From positions 1 through 64,000 of the forward strand of contig NZ_JBHSMT010000021.1 of assembly GCF_042654985.1 (NCBI RefSeq): a stretch of DNA of 64,000 nt, given 5' to 3'. Position 1 is the stretch's first letter, and the number at the start of each line of letters is the position of its first letter. A program made the position numbers and the translations under genes. The stretch comes from Paraherbaspirillum soli (lineage in GTDB: Bacteria; Pseudomonadota; Gammaproteobacteria; Burkholderiales; Burkholderiaceae_D). Positions 54,185-62,853 of the stretch are shown here, piece by piece. The notes beneath the pieces were generated by a model. That model had not been told where the DNA came from. It worked only from the letters and a program-made list of their open reading frames with translations, and did no database searches.

Positions 54185-55723
54185 ATGTCTACGATCAAAC
54201 ACAGCTTTGCATCTCGTTCATTCGCCGTTCTCGGCGCCTCCTGTCTGCTGCCGACTTTGGCATCTGCCGCCACCCCTATCGATGTCGCCGCAATGCCGCA
54301 GGCGCGCGCCGCCTATGGCGGCAGTGACAATGGCGGTCTTAAAAATTTACCGGGCGTTAACGTAAGCGACCTGAAACCGCTACGCAGTACCACGCTGCCC
54401 AATGGCACGACGGTAACCCGCTACCAGCAGTACTACCAGGGCGTACCGGTGTGGGGGGAAGCGCTGGTTGAACAAAAACCGGCGGCAACGGTGAGATCTG
54501 CCGCCGCCGGCGCTCCCCGGTTGAGGGGGCGCTTCATTGCCGACATCGCGAACGATCTGCCGTCAAGCAAGCCGGCGCTGACCTCCGAGCAAGTGCTGGC
54601 GCAGGCTAAAAGCCTGAGGGCGTCTGCTTACGCTACTGAAAACGACATGGTCGAATTGGTTATCAAGCTTGATAAAAACAACGTGGCGCAATTGGTGTAT
54701 CGCGTGTCGTTTTTCATGCCTGGCGCCAGACCGGAGCGTCCTCATTTCGTCATCGATGCCAATACGGGCACAGTACTCAGACAATGGGAAGGCCTCCCTC
54801 GTGCCAACGGTTATGGCCCAGGCGGCAATCAGAAAACGGGGTGGTACTGGTATGGTCCAGGCACGAAATATGGGCCGCTCAGAGTCACGAACGACTGTCG
54901 GATGGACAGTGGCGATGTCGTGACAATCGATATGAAAAATGACCCGGAACAGGGGAAGACACGCACTCCGTATCAATTTGCGTGCCCCAGCAATAATTAC
55001 AAACCGGTCAACGGCGCCTATTCGCCATTGAACGATGCGCATTATTTCGGCACGGTGGCATTCAATATGTATCTGGACTGGCTACAAATGCGACCGCTGA
55101 CGAAACGCAAATTTTACATACGGGTACATCCCTATCTGGACGACCAAGACAATGCATTTTGGGATGGCTCCACCGCTACTTTCGGCGATGGCGCTACTCG
55201 TTTTTATCCGCTGGCATCGGCGCTTGAAGTTGTGGCTCACGAACTCAGCCATGGCTTTACCGAACAGTATTCGGGGCTGATTTACGACGGTCAGTCCGGC
55301 GGCATGAACGAGGCGTTTTCCGATATTGCCGGCGCCGCGTCCAAGTATTACCTGACGGGGCGCGACGATTGGGAAAGCGGCCGCGAAATCAAGAAAGGAG
55401 CGGGAGCTCTTCGCTATATGAACAACCCGCCGAAAGACGGTAAATCGATCGATCACGCGTCGAAATACCGCGAAGGTATGGAGGTCCATTACAGCAGCGG
55501 CGTCTACAACAAAGCGTTCTATCTGCTGGCCAAGACAAGCGGCTGGAACACGCGCAAGGCGTTTGAAGTATTTGCCGATGCGAACCTGTACTACTGGATG
55601 CCGGATAGCACTTTCCAGCAAGGTGTTTGCGGCGTATTGAATGCGACGCAAGGTCGGGGGTACAAGTCGGAGGATGCGGCGGCGGCGTTCAAAAAAGTCG
55701 GGGTGCAGTGCCAAACGCGATGA
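54185..55723 (+). CDS. Secreted M4-family (thermolysin-like) metalloprotease
   Basis: 512 residues from the ATG at 54185 with AAGGAGA upstream. Signal peptide to about residue 28 (LASAA), FTP and PepSY-type propeptide (LPNGTTVTRYQQYYQGVPVWG, FVIDANTGTVLRQWEG), then the catalytic domain with LEVVAHELSHGFTEQYSGLIY (HExxH) and GGMNEAFSDIAG giving the third zinc ligand, and later VHYSSGVYNKAFYLLAK. An exported, self-activating endopeptidase. It sits between the two halves of the cobalamin cluster on the opposite strand. Confidence 0.92.
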   Translation: MSTIKHSFASRSFAVLGASCLLPTLASAATPIDVAAMPQARAAYGGSDNGGLKNLPGVNVSDLKPLRSTTLPNGTTVTRYQQYYQGVPVWGEALVEQKPAATVRSAAAGAPRLRGRFIADIANDLPSSKPALTSEQVLAQAKSLRASAYATENDMVELVIKLDKNNVAQLVYRVSFFMPGARPERPHFVIDANTGTVLRQWEGLPRANGYGPGGNQKTGWYWYGPGTKYGPLRVTNDCRMDSGDVVTIDMKNDPEQGKTRTPYQFACPSNNYKPVNGAYSPLNDAHYFGTVAFNMYLDWLQMRPLTKRKFYIRVHPYLDDQDNAFWDGSTATFGDGATRFYPLASALEVVAHELSHGFTEQYSGLIYDGQSGGMNEAFSDIAGAASKYYLTGRDDWESGREIKKGAGALRYMNNPPKDGKSIDHASKYREGMEVHYSSGVYNKAFYLLAKTSGWNTRKAFEVFADANLYYWMPDSTFQQGVCGVLNATQGRGYKSEDAAAAFKKVGVQCQTR

Positions 55724-55729
55724 CATGGA

Positions 55730-55779
55730 GACACCTCTAAAAACCTGCTCCAATATTGGCAAGCTCGGCAATATTGGAG
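55730..55779. repeat. Half copy of the palindromic element plus hairpin
   Basis: GACACCTCTAAAAACC at 55730 matches the left end of the dispersed element, but the rest is replaced by a perfect 11-bp hairpin CTCCAATATTG (55748-55758) / CAATATTGGAG (55769-55779). Lies between convergent genes and probably terminates transcription. Confidence 0.55.
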
Positions 55780-55789
55780 ATTAGGGGCT

Positions 55790-56344
55790 TTAAGCATCGA
55801 CCACCAGCAACTCCCCATAGCCGATGCTGTGCGGCGTACGCGCCGCATGCAGCGCCGCATCGGCCAAACACAAGCCCAACTGACAAGCCAGCAGCAAACG
55901 TATCGTGCCCGCATGGCAAACCACGATGGCACGCTTGTGCCGCGACTGCCTTAAGTCATCATAAAAGGCGCAAACCCGTTGCGCCATCTGCAACAGATTC
56001 TCACCACCGCCGGGCCGGTAGCCAGCCATATCGTCGGCCCAGGCGTCGATTTCACTGCGGGCAATAGCGTCCCATGCGCACATTTCCCATTTGCCGAAAT
56101 GCATCTCGGCCAGCCGCGCATCGTACCTAACCGGCGCGCAGGCCAACGTCTCGGCCAAGTCCTGCGCCAATCCCGCACACCGTTGCAGAGGACTGGAGAA
56201 CAGCGGGCATTTTCTTGGCAGCAGCGCACTCAAGGATTGCAAGGCGCGCGCCTGTTCTTCGGCGGCAACGGCCAGATCGGTACTGCCGTAGCAGGTATTC
56301 GCGGCGACCAGCGGCGGTGGATGACGGACCAGATAGAGGCGCAT
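55790..56344 (-). CDS. cobC: Alpha-ribazole phosphatase-type histidine phosphatase
   Basis: 184 residues. Phosphoglycerate-mutase superfamily: LVRHPPP at the N-terminus (RHP instead of the commoner RHG/RHT), FSSPLQRCAGLAQDLAE, YDARLAEMHFGKWEM, and VVCHAGTIRLLLA with the second catalytic histidine. Followed by cobS and cobT upstream in the transcript, so dephosphorylation of alpha-ribazole phosphate or cobalamin phosphate is inferred. Confidence 0.85.
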   Translation of the reverse strand: MRLYLVRHPPPLVAANTCYGSTDLAVAAEEQARALQSLSALLPRKCPLFSSPLQRCAGLAQDLAETLACAPVRYDARLAEMHFGKWEMCAWDAIARSEIDAWADDMAGYRPGGGENLLQMAQRVCAFYDDLRQSRHKRAIVVCHAGTIRLLLACQLGLCLADAALHAARTPHSIGYGELLVVDA

Positions 56345-56367
56345 GGGGATGGCAGTTCAATGGCAAA

Positions 56368-57189
56368 TCAACGACCGGCGACGGCCGACAAGGCCAGATA
56401 AAACGCGACTTCCGTCAGCTGCTGCACCGCTCCCAGGCAGTCGCCGGTATAGCCGCCGATACGCCGCACGAACATGCGCGCCAGCCATGCCGTTGCCAGC
56501 GTCGCCGCCAGCACGCCAAGCGCAATGCTGATCCAGGACAGCCAGCCGCCAAGCCCGACGGCCAGCAGCGGGATCGCTGCCGTCAGCCCGCCGCAACAAA
56601 AGGTGGCAAACGACATCGGCGACACCAGCGCTTGCGCCTTGCCCTCTTGCCGCACATAAGGCAGACGCCACATCAGCGCCAGCGCCGCCAGCCGCGACAA
56701 GGGATGCGCCACCAGCAAAGCCGCAAGCACTTGCGGCGCAGGCAGGCTGGCCAGCAACAGGCATTTCAACGCCACTAGCAAGCCGATGCCGATCGCCCCG
56801 TAAACACCGATCCGCGAGTCGCGCATGATCTCCAGCACCCGCGGCGCAGTCATGCCGCCGCCGAAGCCGTCGCAGACATCGGCGAAGCCATCCTCATGCA
56901 AAGCCCCGGTCAGACAAATACCGGCAATGGTCGACAGCAGCACCGGCAGCAACTGCCCCGGTTGCGGCCAGATCCACGCCGCCAGCGCATACACCAGCGC
57001 CGTCGCCGCAGCCACCACCAGCCCGACCGCAGGAAAATAACGCGGCGCTTGCTGCAGCCACTCCGGCGCAAACCCGACCCAACGCGGAATCGGCAGGCGC
57101 GTAAAGAATTGCAGCGCGATGAAAAACAGACGCAGCTGGCGCAGTCCCCAATGGCCCCAGCGCAGCGGCGAAATAATGGTCGGCAACAT
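56368..57189 (-). CDS. cobS: Adenosylcobinamide-GDP ribazoletransferase (cobalamin synthase)
   Basis: 273 residues, polytopic membrane enzyme joining AdoCbi-GDP to alpha-ribazole (phosphate). FFIALQFFTRLPIP at the start, GALHEDGFADVCDGFGGG with the metal-binding aspartates, MRDSRIGVYGAIGIGLLVALK, and GGYTGDCLGAVQQLTEVAFY are diagnostic. Four bases after cobT. Confidence 0.94.
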   Translation of the reverse strand: MLPTIISPLRWGHWGLRQLRLFFIALQFFTRLPIPRWVGFAPEWLQQAPRYFPAVGLVVAAATALVYALAAWIWPQPGQLLPVLLSTIAGICLTGALHEDGFADVCDGFGGGMTAPRVLEIMRDSRIGVYGAIGIGLLVALKCLLLASLPAPQVLAALLVAHPLSRLAALALMWRLPYVRQEGKAQALVSPMSFATFCCGGLTAAIPLLAVGLGGWLSWISIALGVLAATLATAWLARMFVRRIGGYTGDCLGAVQQLTEVAFYLALSAVAGR

Positions 57190-57193
57190 GGCC

Positions 57194-58228
57194 TTAGGCT
57201 ATCTTGCCGCTGACCTGGGCCGAGGCAAAAGTCGCCATCTCACACAGGAAATTGACCGCCGCCTGCAGCAACGGCAATGCCAGCGCGCAACCGGTCCCCT
57301 CCCCCAGCCGCAAATCAAGTTGCAGCAGGGGTCGCACCGCCAGATGCTGCAGCATGCGCCGGTGCCCATGTTCGTCCGAGCAATGCGAAAAAACACAGTA
57401 ATCGAGAATCGCCGGCTGCAAGCGCGCCGCCACCAGCAATGCGCTGCTGACGATAAAACCGTCAATCAGCAGCACCATGCGCCGTTGCGCCGCACCCAGC
57501 ATGGCGCCGACCAGCATCGCGATTTCAAAGCCGCCAAAGGTGGATAAGACCTCCAGCGCCGTGTTCGCCGCGGTGTGCCGGGCGACTGCAGCCTCGATCA
57601 CCTGCTGCTTGTGGCGAATGCCGTCAGCCGCCAAGCCGGTGCCGGCGCCGACGCAGTCGCCGACCGCAATCCCGGTCAGCTTGTGCATGATGGCGGCGGC
57701 CGCCGTCGTGTTGCCGATCCCCATTTCACCGAAACCCAGCACATTGCCCTCCAGCGATCCGGCCAGCGCCATCCCGTGCTGCATCGCACCGAGACACTGC
57801 TCCATCGTCATCGCCGGTTCCCACGCGAAATTGCGGGTGCCATGCGCCACTTTAAGATCGATCAAGCCCTCGCGCGGCCCGAAATCATGATTCACCCCGG
57901 CATCGACGATATGCAGCGCGCAACCGTTCTGGCGCGCAAAAACATTGATCGCCGCCCCTTGCCGCAGGAAGTTCTCCACCATTTGCCAGGTCACGCTTTG
58001 CGGATACGCGGAAATATTTTCCGCGACGATGCCGTGGTCGCCGGCGCAAACCAGGATCGCCGGTGCGAGCAATTGTGGCGCCAGCGTTTGTTGAATCAAG
58101 CCAATCTGCTTGGCCAGCGGCTCCAGCATGCCGAGGCTGCCGAGCGGTTTGGTCTTATTGTTGATCGCCGCATCGAGGGCAACGGACAGAGCGGCATCGT
58201 GGGTGGAATCGATTTGAGGGATGGGCAT
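57194..58228 (-). CDS. cobT: Nicotinate-nucleotide-dimethylbenzimidazole phosphoribosyltransferase
   Basis: 344 residues. Makes alpha-ribazole phosphate from DMB (the BluB product) and nicotinate mononucleotide. NNKTKPLGSLGMLEPLAKQIG, VCAGDHGIVAENISAYPQSV, LGFGEMGIGNTTAAAAI, GGFEIAMLVGAML and the C-terminal catalytic-glutamate block LRLGEGTGCALALPLL are present. First gene of cobT-cobS-cobC. Confidence 0.95.
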   Translation of the reverse strand: MPIPQIDSTHDAALSVALDAAINNKTKPLGSLGMLEPLAKQIGLIQQTLAPQLLAPAILVCAGDHGIVAENISAYPQSVTWQMVENFLRQGAAINVFARQNGCALHIVDAGVNHDFGPREGLIDLKVAHGTRNFAWEPAMTMEQCLGAMQHGMALAGSLEGNVLGFGEMGIGNTTAAAAIMHKLTGIAVGDCVGAGTGLAADGIRHKQQVIEAAVARHTAANTALEVLSTFGGFEIAMLVGAMLGAAQRRMVLLIDGFIVSSALLVAARLQPAILDYCVFSHCSDEHGHRRMLQHLAVRPLLQLDLRLGEGTGCALALPLLQAAVNFLCEMATFASAQVSGKIA

Positions 58229-58468
58229 AGGGTTACCAGGGCGTTGTAGGGTGGAAAAGCGCAGCGACTTTCACCGTTTTAGATACGTCAAACACATGCG
58301 GCGCATCAGGAGAGCAAGCACGAAGCAGATGATACACAAACCGATATCGGGAAACCCCATGCCGGATCAACAAGAGAATGCAATAATTGCTGCGCTCATT
58401 ATGTCGTCGTGCGCGCAGTAGCGCAAAAACATACAGGCAAGCTGTTTACCTAACGAAAGGGAGAAGAT

Positions 58469-60244
58469 ATGCGATATACACATTGGTTGTTAAAACCGTT
58501 GGCCGCATCAGCGCTCGCGCTGGTCTTGCTGGGCAACGTACAGGCCGCATCGCTGCCAGCGGTCGAGGCGCAAAACGGCATGGTCGTGAGCTCGCAGCAT
58601 CTGGCCTCGCAGGTCGGGGTCGATATCCTCAAAAAAGGCGGCAACGCGATCGATGCCGCGGTAGCGGTCGGCTATGCGCAGGCAGTGGTCAATCCGTGCT
58701 GCGGCAATATCGGCGGCGGCGGCTTCATGACCATCCACCTGGCCGACGGCCGCGACACCTTCATCAACTTCCGCGAAACAGCCCCGGCCGCGGCCAGCGC
58801 CAATATGTACCTGGATGCCGAAGGCAAGGTCATCAGCGACTCCAGCCTGTACGGCTATCTGGCGGTCGGCGTGCCGGGCACCGTGCTCGGACTCGACAGC
58901 GCACACCGTCAATACGGCAAGCTGACCCGGATGCAAGTGATGCAGCCGGCGATCAAGCTGGCGCGCGACGGCTTCATCCTGAATCGCGGCGACACCGACA
59001 TTCTCGACACCACCATCGAACGCTTCAAAAAAGATCCGGAAGCCGCCCGAATCTTCCTGCGCCGCGACGGCACGCCGTTGCAGCCGGGCGACCGGCTGGT
59101 GCAAAAAGACCTCGCCAGAACATTGGAAGCGATAGCCCGACGCGGCCCCGACGCCTTCTATAAAGGCGCGATTCCAAAAGCGGTCGAACGCGCCTCCAAG
59201 AACGGCGGCGGGATCATCACCGCAGCCGATTTCGCCGGCTACAAAATCAGCGAAAGCGCCCCGTTGTCCTGCGATTACCGCGGCTACGTGTTCGTCTCGG
59301 CGCCGCCGCCCAGCTCCGGCGGCGCCACCATGTGCCAGATCCTCAACACACTGGAAGGCTACGACATGAAGGCGCTCGGCTACCACTCGGCGGCCTCGAT
59401 CCATTACATGAGCGAAGCAATGCGGCATGCCTATATGGACCGCAACACCTTCCTCGGCGACCCGGCTTTCGTCAAAAATCCGCTGGAGCGCCTGCTGAGC
59501 AAATCCTACGCAGCATCCATCCGCGACAAAATCAGCGCCGACAAAGCCACTCCATCATCCGAGGTGCAGCCCGGCATGGAGCCGCACGAAAAGCCTGAAA
59601 CCACCCACTACTCGATCGTCGACAAGGCCGGCAATGCGGTATCCACCACCTACACCGTCAACGGCCGCTTCGGCGCGGTTGTGATCGCACCGGGCACAGG
59701 CTTTTTCTTGAACGACGAGATGGACGACTTCACCGTCAAGGTCGGCGTCAAGAACCTGTACGGACTGGTGCAAGGCGCGACCAACTCGATCGCCCCCGGC
59801 AAGCGGCCGCTGTCGTCGATGTCGCCGACTTTGGTTACCAAGGACGGCAAAACCTTCATGGTGCTCGGCTCGCCGGGCGGCTCGCGGATCATCAGCATCA
59901 CGCTGCAAACCGCGCTCAATGTGATCGACTACGGCATGACGCCGCAAGAAGCGGTCGACGCCCCGCGCATCCATCATCAATGGCTGCCGGACGAGGTCTA
60001 TTACGAAACCCGCGGACTGTCGCCTGACACGCTGAAAGTCCTGGCCGGCATGGGCTACAAGATGACCGAGCAAACGCCCTGGGGCGCGGCGGAGCTGATC
60101 ATGATCGGCTTGCCGGGCGCGGCGGGCGTCGCCACCTCGGCCAGCTCCGGCAACGATGCGGCGGTATCGGGCAAGGTGCGGCCTGGTTTCTACTATGGTT
60201 CCAACGACGTGCGGCGGCCGTCCGGTTCGGCCATCGGTTATTGA
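58469..60244 (+). CDS. ggt: Gamma-glutamyltransferase (periplasmic)
   Basis: 591 residues; AAAGGGAGAAG upstream of the ATG. Signal peptide ends about residue 26 (LLGNVQAAS). Large-subunit blocks: GGNAIDAAVAVGYAQAVVNP, NIGGGGFMTIHL, NFRETAPAAA. The autoprocessing site lies at T378 in ETTHYSIVDKAGNAVSTTYT, which becomes the catalytic N-terminal threonine of the small subunit; GSPGGSRIISITLQTALN follows. Transfers or hydrolyses the gamma-glutamyl group of glutathione. Confidence 0.95.
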   Translation: MRYTHWLLKPLAASALALVLLGNVQAASLPAVEAQNGMVVSSQHLASQVGVDILKKGGNAIDAAVAVGYAQAVVNPCCGNIGGGGFMTIHLADGRDTFINFRETAPAAASANMYLDAEGKVISDSSLYGYLAVGVPGTVLGLDSAHRQYGKLTRMQVMQPAIKLARDGFILNRGDTDILDTTIERFKKDPEAARIFLRRDGTPLQPGDRLVQKDLARTLEAIARRGPDAFYKGAIPKAVERASKNGGGIITAADFAGYKISESAPLSCDYRGYVFVSAPPPSSGGATMCQILNTLEGYDMKALGYHSAASIHYMSEAMRHAYMDRNTFLGDPAFVKNPLERLLSKSYAASIRDKISADKATPSSEVQPGMEPHEKPETTHYSIVDKAGNAVSTTYTVNGRFGAVVIAPGTGFFLNDEMDDFTVKVGVKNLYGLVQGATNSIAPGKRPLSSMSPTLVTKDGKTFMVLGSPGGSRIISITLQTALNVIDYGMTPQEAVDAPRIHHQWLPDEVYYETRGLSPDTLKVLAGMGYKMTEQTPWGAAELIMIGLPGAAGVATSASSGNDAAVSGKVRPGFYYGSNDVRRPSGSAIGY

Positions 60245-60254
60245 AGTAAGAAAG

Positions 60255-60274
60255 GTTGGGCTGCAAAGCCCAAC
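60255..60274 (+). terminator. Hairpin after ggt
   Basis: GTTGGGCT (60255-60262), GCAA loop, AGCCCAAC (60267-60274). Perfect arms but no T tract, so Rho-independent termination is uncertain. Confidence 0.45.
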
Positions 60275-60298
60275 GCGATCGAGCCGACAGTGCAGATT

Positions 60299-60338
60299 GT
60301 AAGCAGGTGTAATACCCGGTAAGCGGATGTAATACCCG
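60299..60338 (+). repeat. Tandem 20-bp repeat upstream of the first Ala/Lys-rich gene
   Basis: Two adjacent 20-bp units starting GTAAGC and ending TGTAATACCCG (60299-60318, 60319-60338), differing at two positions. The same pair recurs at 61648-61687 before the paralogue. Position suits an operator or an ECF-sigma promoter (a CGTC follows). Confidence 0.75.
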
Positions 60339-60420
60339 TCAACGCATCGTCGAGGCGCGGCGTTTTTTGCTCAGTGACACGGGAATTGCCCCGCTTAATT
60401 AACCACCTGAGGACCACACC

Positions 60421-60753
60421 ATGAAAAACGTAATCTCTGCACTGATCGTCGGTTTGTTTGCTAGCGCAGCATTCGCACAAACTCCTGCTCCAACCGCTCC
60501 AGTGGCAAAAGCTGAAGTGAAACAAAGCAAGGAAGTGACCAAAGCCGAAGTCAAGGAAACCAAAACTGCAGTCAAGACTGAAGCCAAGGAAGCTACAGCA
60601 ACTACCGGCGCGAAAGAAGAAGTCGCCGGCGCCAAGGTTGACGCGAAAAAAGCCAAAGTCAAAGCCCATCACAAAGTAGTGAAGGCAAAAGCCGACGAAG
60701 CTAAAGTCGACGCAAAAGAAGCTGTAGCACCGGCACCAGCACCAGCCAAGTAA
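60421..60753 (+). CDS. Small secreted Ala/Lys/Glu-rich protein, paralogue 1
   Basis: 110 residues; TGAGGA-type site before the ATG. Signal peptide MKNVISALIVGLFASAAFAQ, then low-complexity A/K/E/V repeats (KAEVKQSKEVTKAEVKETK, AKVDAKKAKVKAHHKVVKAK), probably disordered or helical. Ends PAPAPAK. Nearly identical to the gene at 61772. Function unknown; such proteins are often envelope-stress induced. Confidence 0.75.
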   Translation: MKNVISALIVGLFASAAFAQTPAPTAPVAKAEVKQSKEVTKAEVKETKTAVKTEAKEATATTGAKEEVAGAKVDAKKAKVKAHHKVVKAKADEAKVDAKEAVAPAPAPAK

Positions 60754-60791
60754 TTGGCTAGCGCTGAATAACAAAGACAGGTTTCACCCTA

Positions 60792-60825
60792 ACGACCCGG
60801 CCGCATATGCGCCCGGGTCGTTTTT
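60792..60825 (+). terminator. Terminator of paralogue 1
   Basis: ACGACCCGG(CC) and (GC)CCGGGTCGT arms around GCATATGC, followed by TTTTT. Same sequence as 62192-62226. Confidence 0.85.
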
Positions 60826-61062
60826 CATTACGATTTACGCCCGCTAGTCCCCTATCGTTGGATTTTTCAGCCCAACCGCGCTCTGCCGCCCGACACGTTG
60901 CACATTCTGGTCCGGGTAATCGCATCAATTTGACCTGCCATGTGCATCGCACTTGAGCAGCGAATCACCAAGTATTAATGGGAACAGTCCGGTACATTAC
61001 TGTTTTTTTCCGCGCTACCGAACCCCCATCCTGTGAACCCGCTTATCGCGAAAGCCAGACCG
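60826..61062. other. Intergenic spacer, nothing recognised
   Basis: About 240 bases between paralogue 1 and the next secreted protein; no gene or strong structure seen. Confidence 0.4.
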
Positions 61063-61542
61063 ATGAAAACAATCGCCGCCCTACTGTTCGCCGCCATTTA
61101 CACAACGGGCGCTTACGCCACCTGCTTTAGCGACTCACCAATAGAGCTTGCAAAAAATCTTCACGACAAGCATAGGGAGTTCTATCAAAAGCCATCTGCC
61201 GATGCACGCCAGCTCATTCATTCGTCATTTTTAAAAGCAGTCGACCATGAAGATCGGTGCCGAGAGAAAGACGACACCTGCACATTGGATGCCGACCCCT
61301 GGGATGACGCACAAGACGGCGCCGCGAAACCGCCATTCGAATACCAGGTGTTGCATCTGACACCGACTGCATCAACGGTGCGCTTTAATTTCAGATTCAC
61401 CGTGGACGACAAGCATTATTCGCCACGGCACGCGACGTTGAAATTCAAAAGAGAGGGCGCTGGAAATTGCTGGAAGGTTGATGACCTGATTACCAATAGC
61501 GGCCTGTCTCTGCACGACACATTCAAGAACCGCAAACCCTGA
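61063..61542 (+). CDS. Secreted hypothetical protein (NTF2/DUF3828-like style)
   Basis: 159 residues from the ATG at 61063 (MKTIAALLFAAIYTTGAYA), giving a clean signal peptide; the GTG at 61033 is less likely. Cysteines at CFSDSP, DRCREKDDTC and GNCWKVDD may pair. Mixed alpha/beta with VRFNFRFTVDDKHYSPRHA and a C-terminal CWKVDDLITNSG, as in small periplasmic DUF3828-type domains. Inserted between the two Ala/Lys-rich paralogues. Confidence 0.65.
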   Translation: MKTIAALLFAAIYTTGAYATCFSDSPIELAKNLHDKHREFYQKPSADARQLIHSSFLKAVDHEDRCREKDDTCTLDADPWDDAQDGAAKPPFEYQVLHLTPTASTVRFNFRFTVDDKHYSPRHATLKFKREGAGNCWKVDDLITNSGLSLHDTFKNRKP

Positions 61543-61647
61543 TTTTTCAACTCTTTGCGGAACGAAAACCGACAAAGGAAGAGAGCTGTGATCCGGTTAA
61601 AGACCGCAGCAAAAAGAGTATGAGTGCCTGAGCATGCAGCGCCGTTT

Positions 61648-61687
61648 GTAAGCAGGTGTAATACCCGGTAAGCGGATGTAATACCCG
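61648..61687 (+). repeat. Tandem 20-bp repeat upstream of paralogue 2
   Basis: Same twin GTAAGC...TGTAATACCCG units as at 60299-60338 (61648-61667 and 61668-61687). Confidence 0.75.
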
Positions 61688-61771
61688 TCAACGCATCGTC
61701 GAGGCCCGGCGTTTTTCACTCAGCGACACGGGAATTAACCCACTTAATCAACTTCACTTGAGGACTACACC

Positions 61772-62092
61772 ATGAAAAACGCAATCTCCGCACTGATCGT
61801 CGGCTTGTTCGCTAGCGCAGCATTCGCACAGACTCCTGCTCCAACCGCTCCAGTGGCAAAAGCTGAAGTAAAACAAAGCAAGGAAGTGACTAAAGCCGAA
61901 GTCAAAGAAACCAAAGCTGCAGTCAAGACTGAAGCCAAGGAAGCCAGCGCAACTGCCGGCGCGAAAGAAGAAGTAGCTGGCGCAGAAAAGACCAAGGTCA
62001 AAGCCCATCACAAAGTAGTGAAGGCAAAAGCAAAAGCCGACGAAGCTAAAGTCGACGCGAAAGAAGCAGTCGCACCAGCACCAGCCAAGTAA
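61772..62092 (+). CDS. Small secreted Ala/Lys/Glu-rich protein, paralogue 2
   Basis: 106 residues. Same signal peptide (MKNAISALIVGLFASAAFAQ) and mature repeats as paralogue 1, with small insertions and deletions (AEKTKVKAHHKVVKAKAKAD). The duplication covers the upstream repeat, coding region and terminator. Differences are mostly silent or conservative, so selection for two copies or a recent duplication is likely. Confidence 0.75.
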   Translation: MKNAISALIVGLFASAAFAQTPAPTAPVAKAEVKQSKEVTKAEVKETKAAVKTEAKEASATAGAKEEVAGAEKTKVKAHHKVVKAKAKADEAKVDAKEAVAPAPAK

Positions 62093-62191
62093 TTCCCTGG
62101 CAGTGAATAACAAAGACAGGGTTCGCCCTGATGCCGTTCGACCCAGGGACTTTTTAGTGACTTGAACGGTATAACGCTTTGATTTCGCCTT

Positions 62192-62226
62192 AACGACCCG
62201 GCCGCATATGCGCCCGGGTCGTTTTT
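62192..62226 (+). terminator. Terminator of paralogue 2
   Basis: ACGACCCGG / CCGGGTCGT hairpin with TTTTT, identical to that of paralogue 1. Confidence 0.85.
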
Positions 62227-62512
62227 CTATTTGGGGGGTGACACGGCGCTGGAGGCTATCCCCGGATGTCCGATCGCGACTCTCTGCATGTCGATGGCCT
62301 GCTTCCGAAGTTCAAAGTCGACCTTCAGAAGATCGGCGACGCTCCCTATTTGGGGCGACGCCGACGTTTAGCATCGTTGGCGACCCGCCGGACTACCGTA
62401 GGGCGGATGAGCGTAGCGTTATCCGCCGCTTGATGTACCACAAGTGCTTGACGCATCCAAAACGGCGGATAACGCTGCGCTCATCCGCCCTACCGACGGT
62501 GGCGGTCAGCGG
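62227..62512. repeat. Intergenic region with long inverted repeat
   Basis: Arms at 62398-62428 and 62463-62493 (31 bases, one mismatch) containing GGGCGGATGAGCG and GTTATCCGCCG. This ATCCGCC-type palindrome is common between genes in proteobacteria. A plus-strand frame over it is not credible. Confidence 0.65.
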
Positions 62513-62853
62513 CTAGGCTTTGCGCTGCCTGGCAATCAACTCGTTCAGGTAATCAATGATGGCTTGGGCCTGTTCCGCCATCGTGCCGGTAGAGGCCAGC
62601 ATCCAGCGCAGCTTCACGTCGATATCGAACGCGTTCAGCAGTGGCGGACAGGCGGGGTCGCCGTGCTCTTGGGCCAGATGGTTGGCATGCAGCGCCGACA
62701 GACATAGATGAATGCCTTGGCTCATGTCGAGCACAAAAGCGATGAATTGCGTCGCTGGATCGCTGCGCAGGTCTTGGTCCAACCACGAGAACGGTTGAAG
62801 ATCTGCTGTAGCGGGGATGGGTGGGGATGGACGGGTTTCTTACTATTACTCAT
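62513..62853 (-). pseudogene. Hypothetical protein, apparently frameshifted near its start
   Basis: The body (62513-62782 and further open upstream) encodes PFSWLDQDLRSDPATQFIAF, VLDMSQGIHLCLSALHANHL and AEQAQAIIDYLNELIARQRK, a helical soluble protein. The only good start, ATG at 62853 with GGAG seven bases upstream (MSNSKKPVHPHPSP), is in another frame. One base gained or two lost within the C-rich stretch at about 62805-62830 would join them. Either a real frameshift or a sequencing error. Family not recognised. Confidence 0.5.

Noticed and set aside
62208..62516. Plus-strand frame of 102 codons
   Set aside because: It runs through the terminator and the 31-base inverted repeat, with no start context or recognisable protein.
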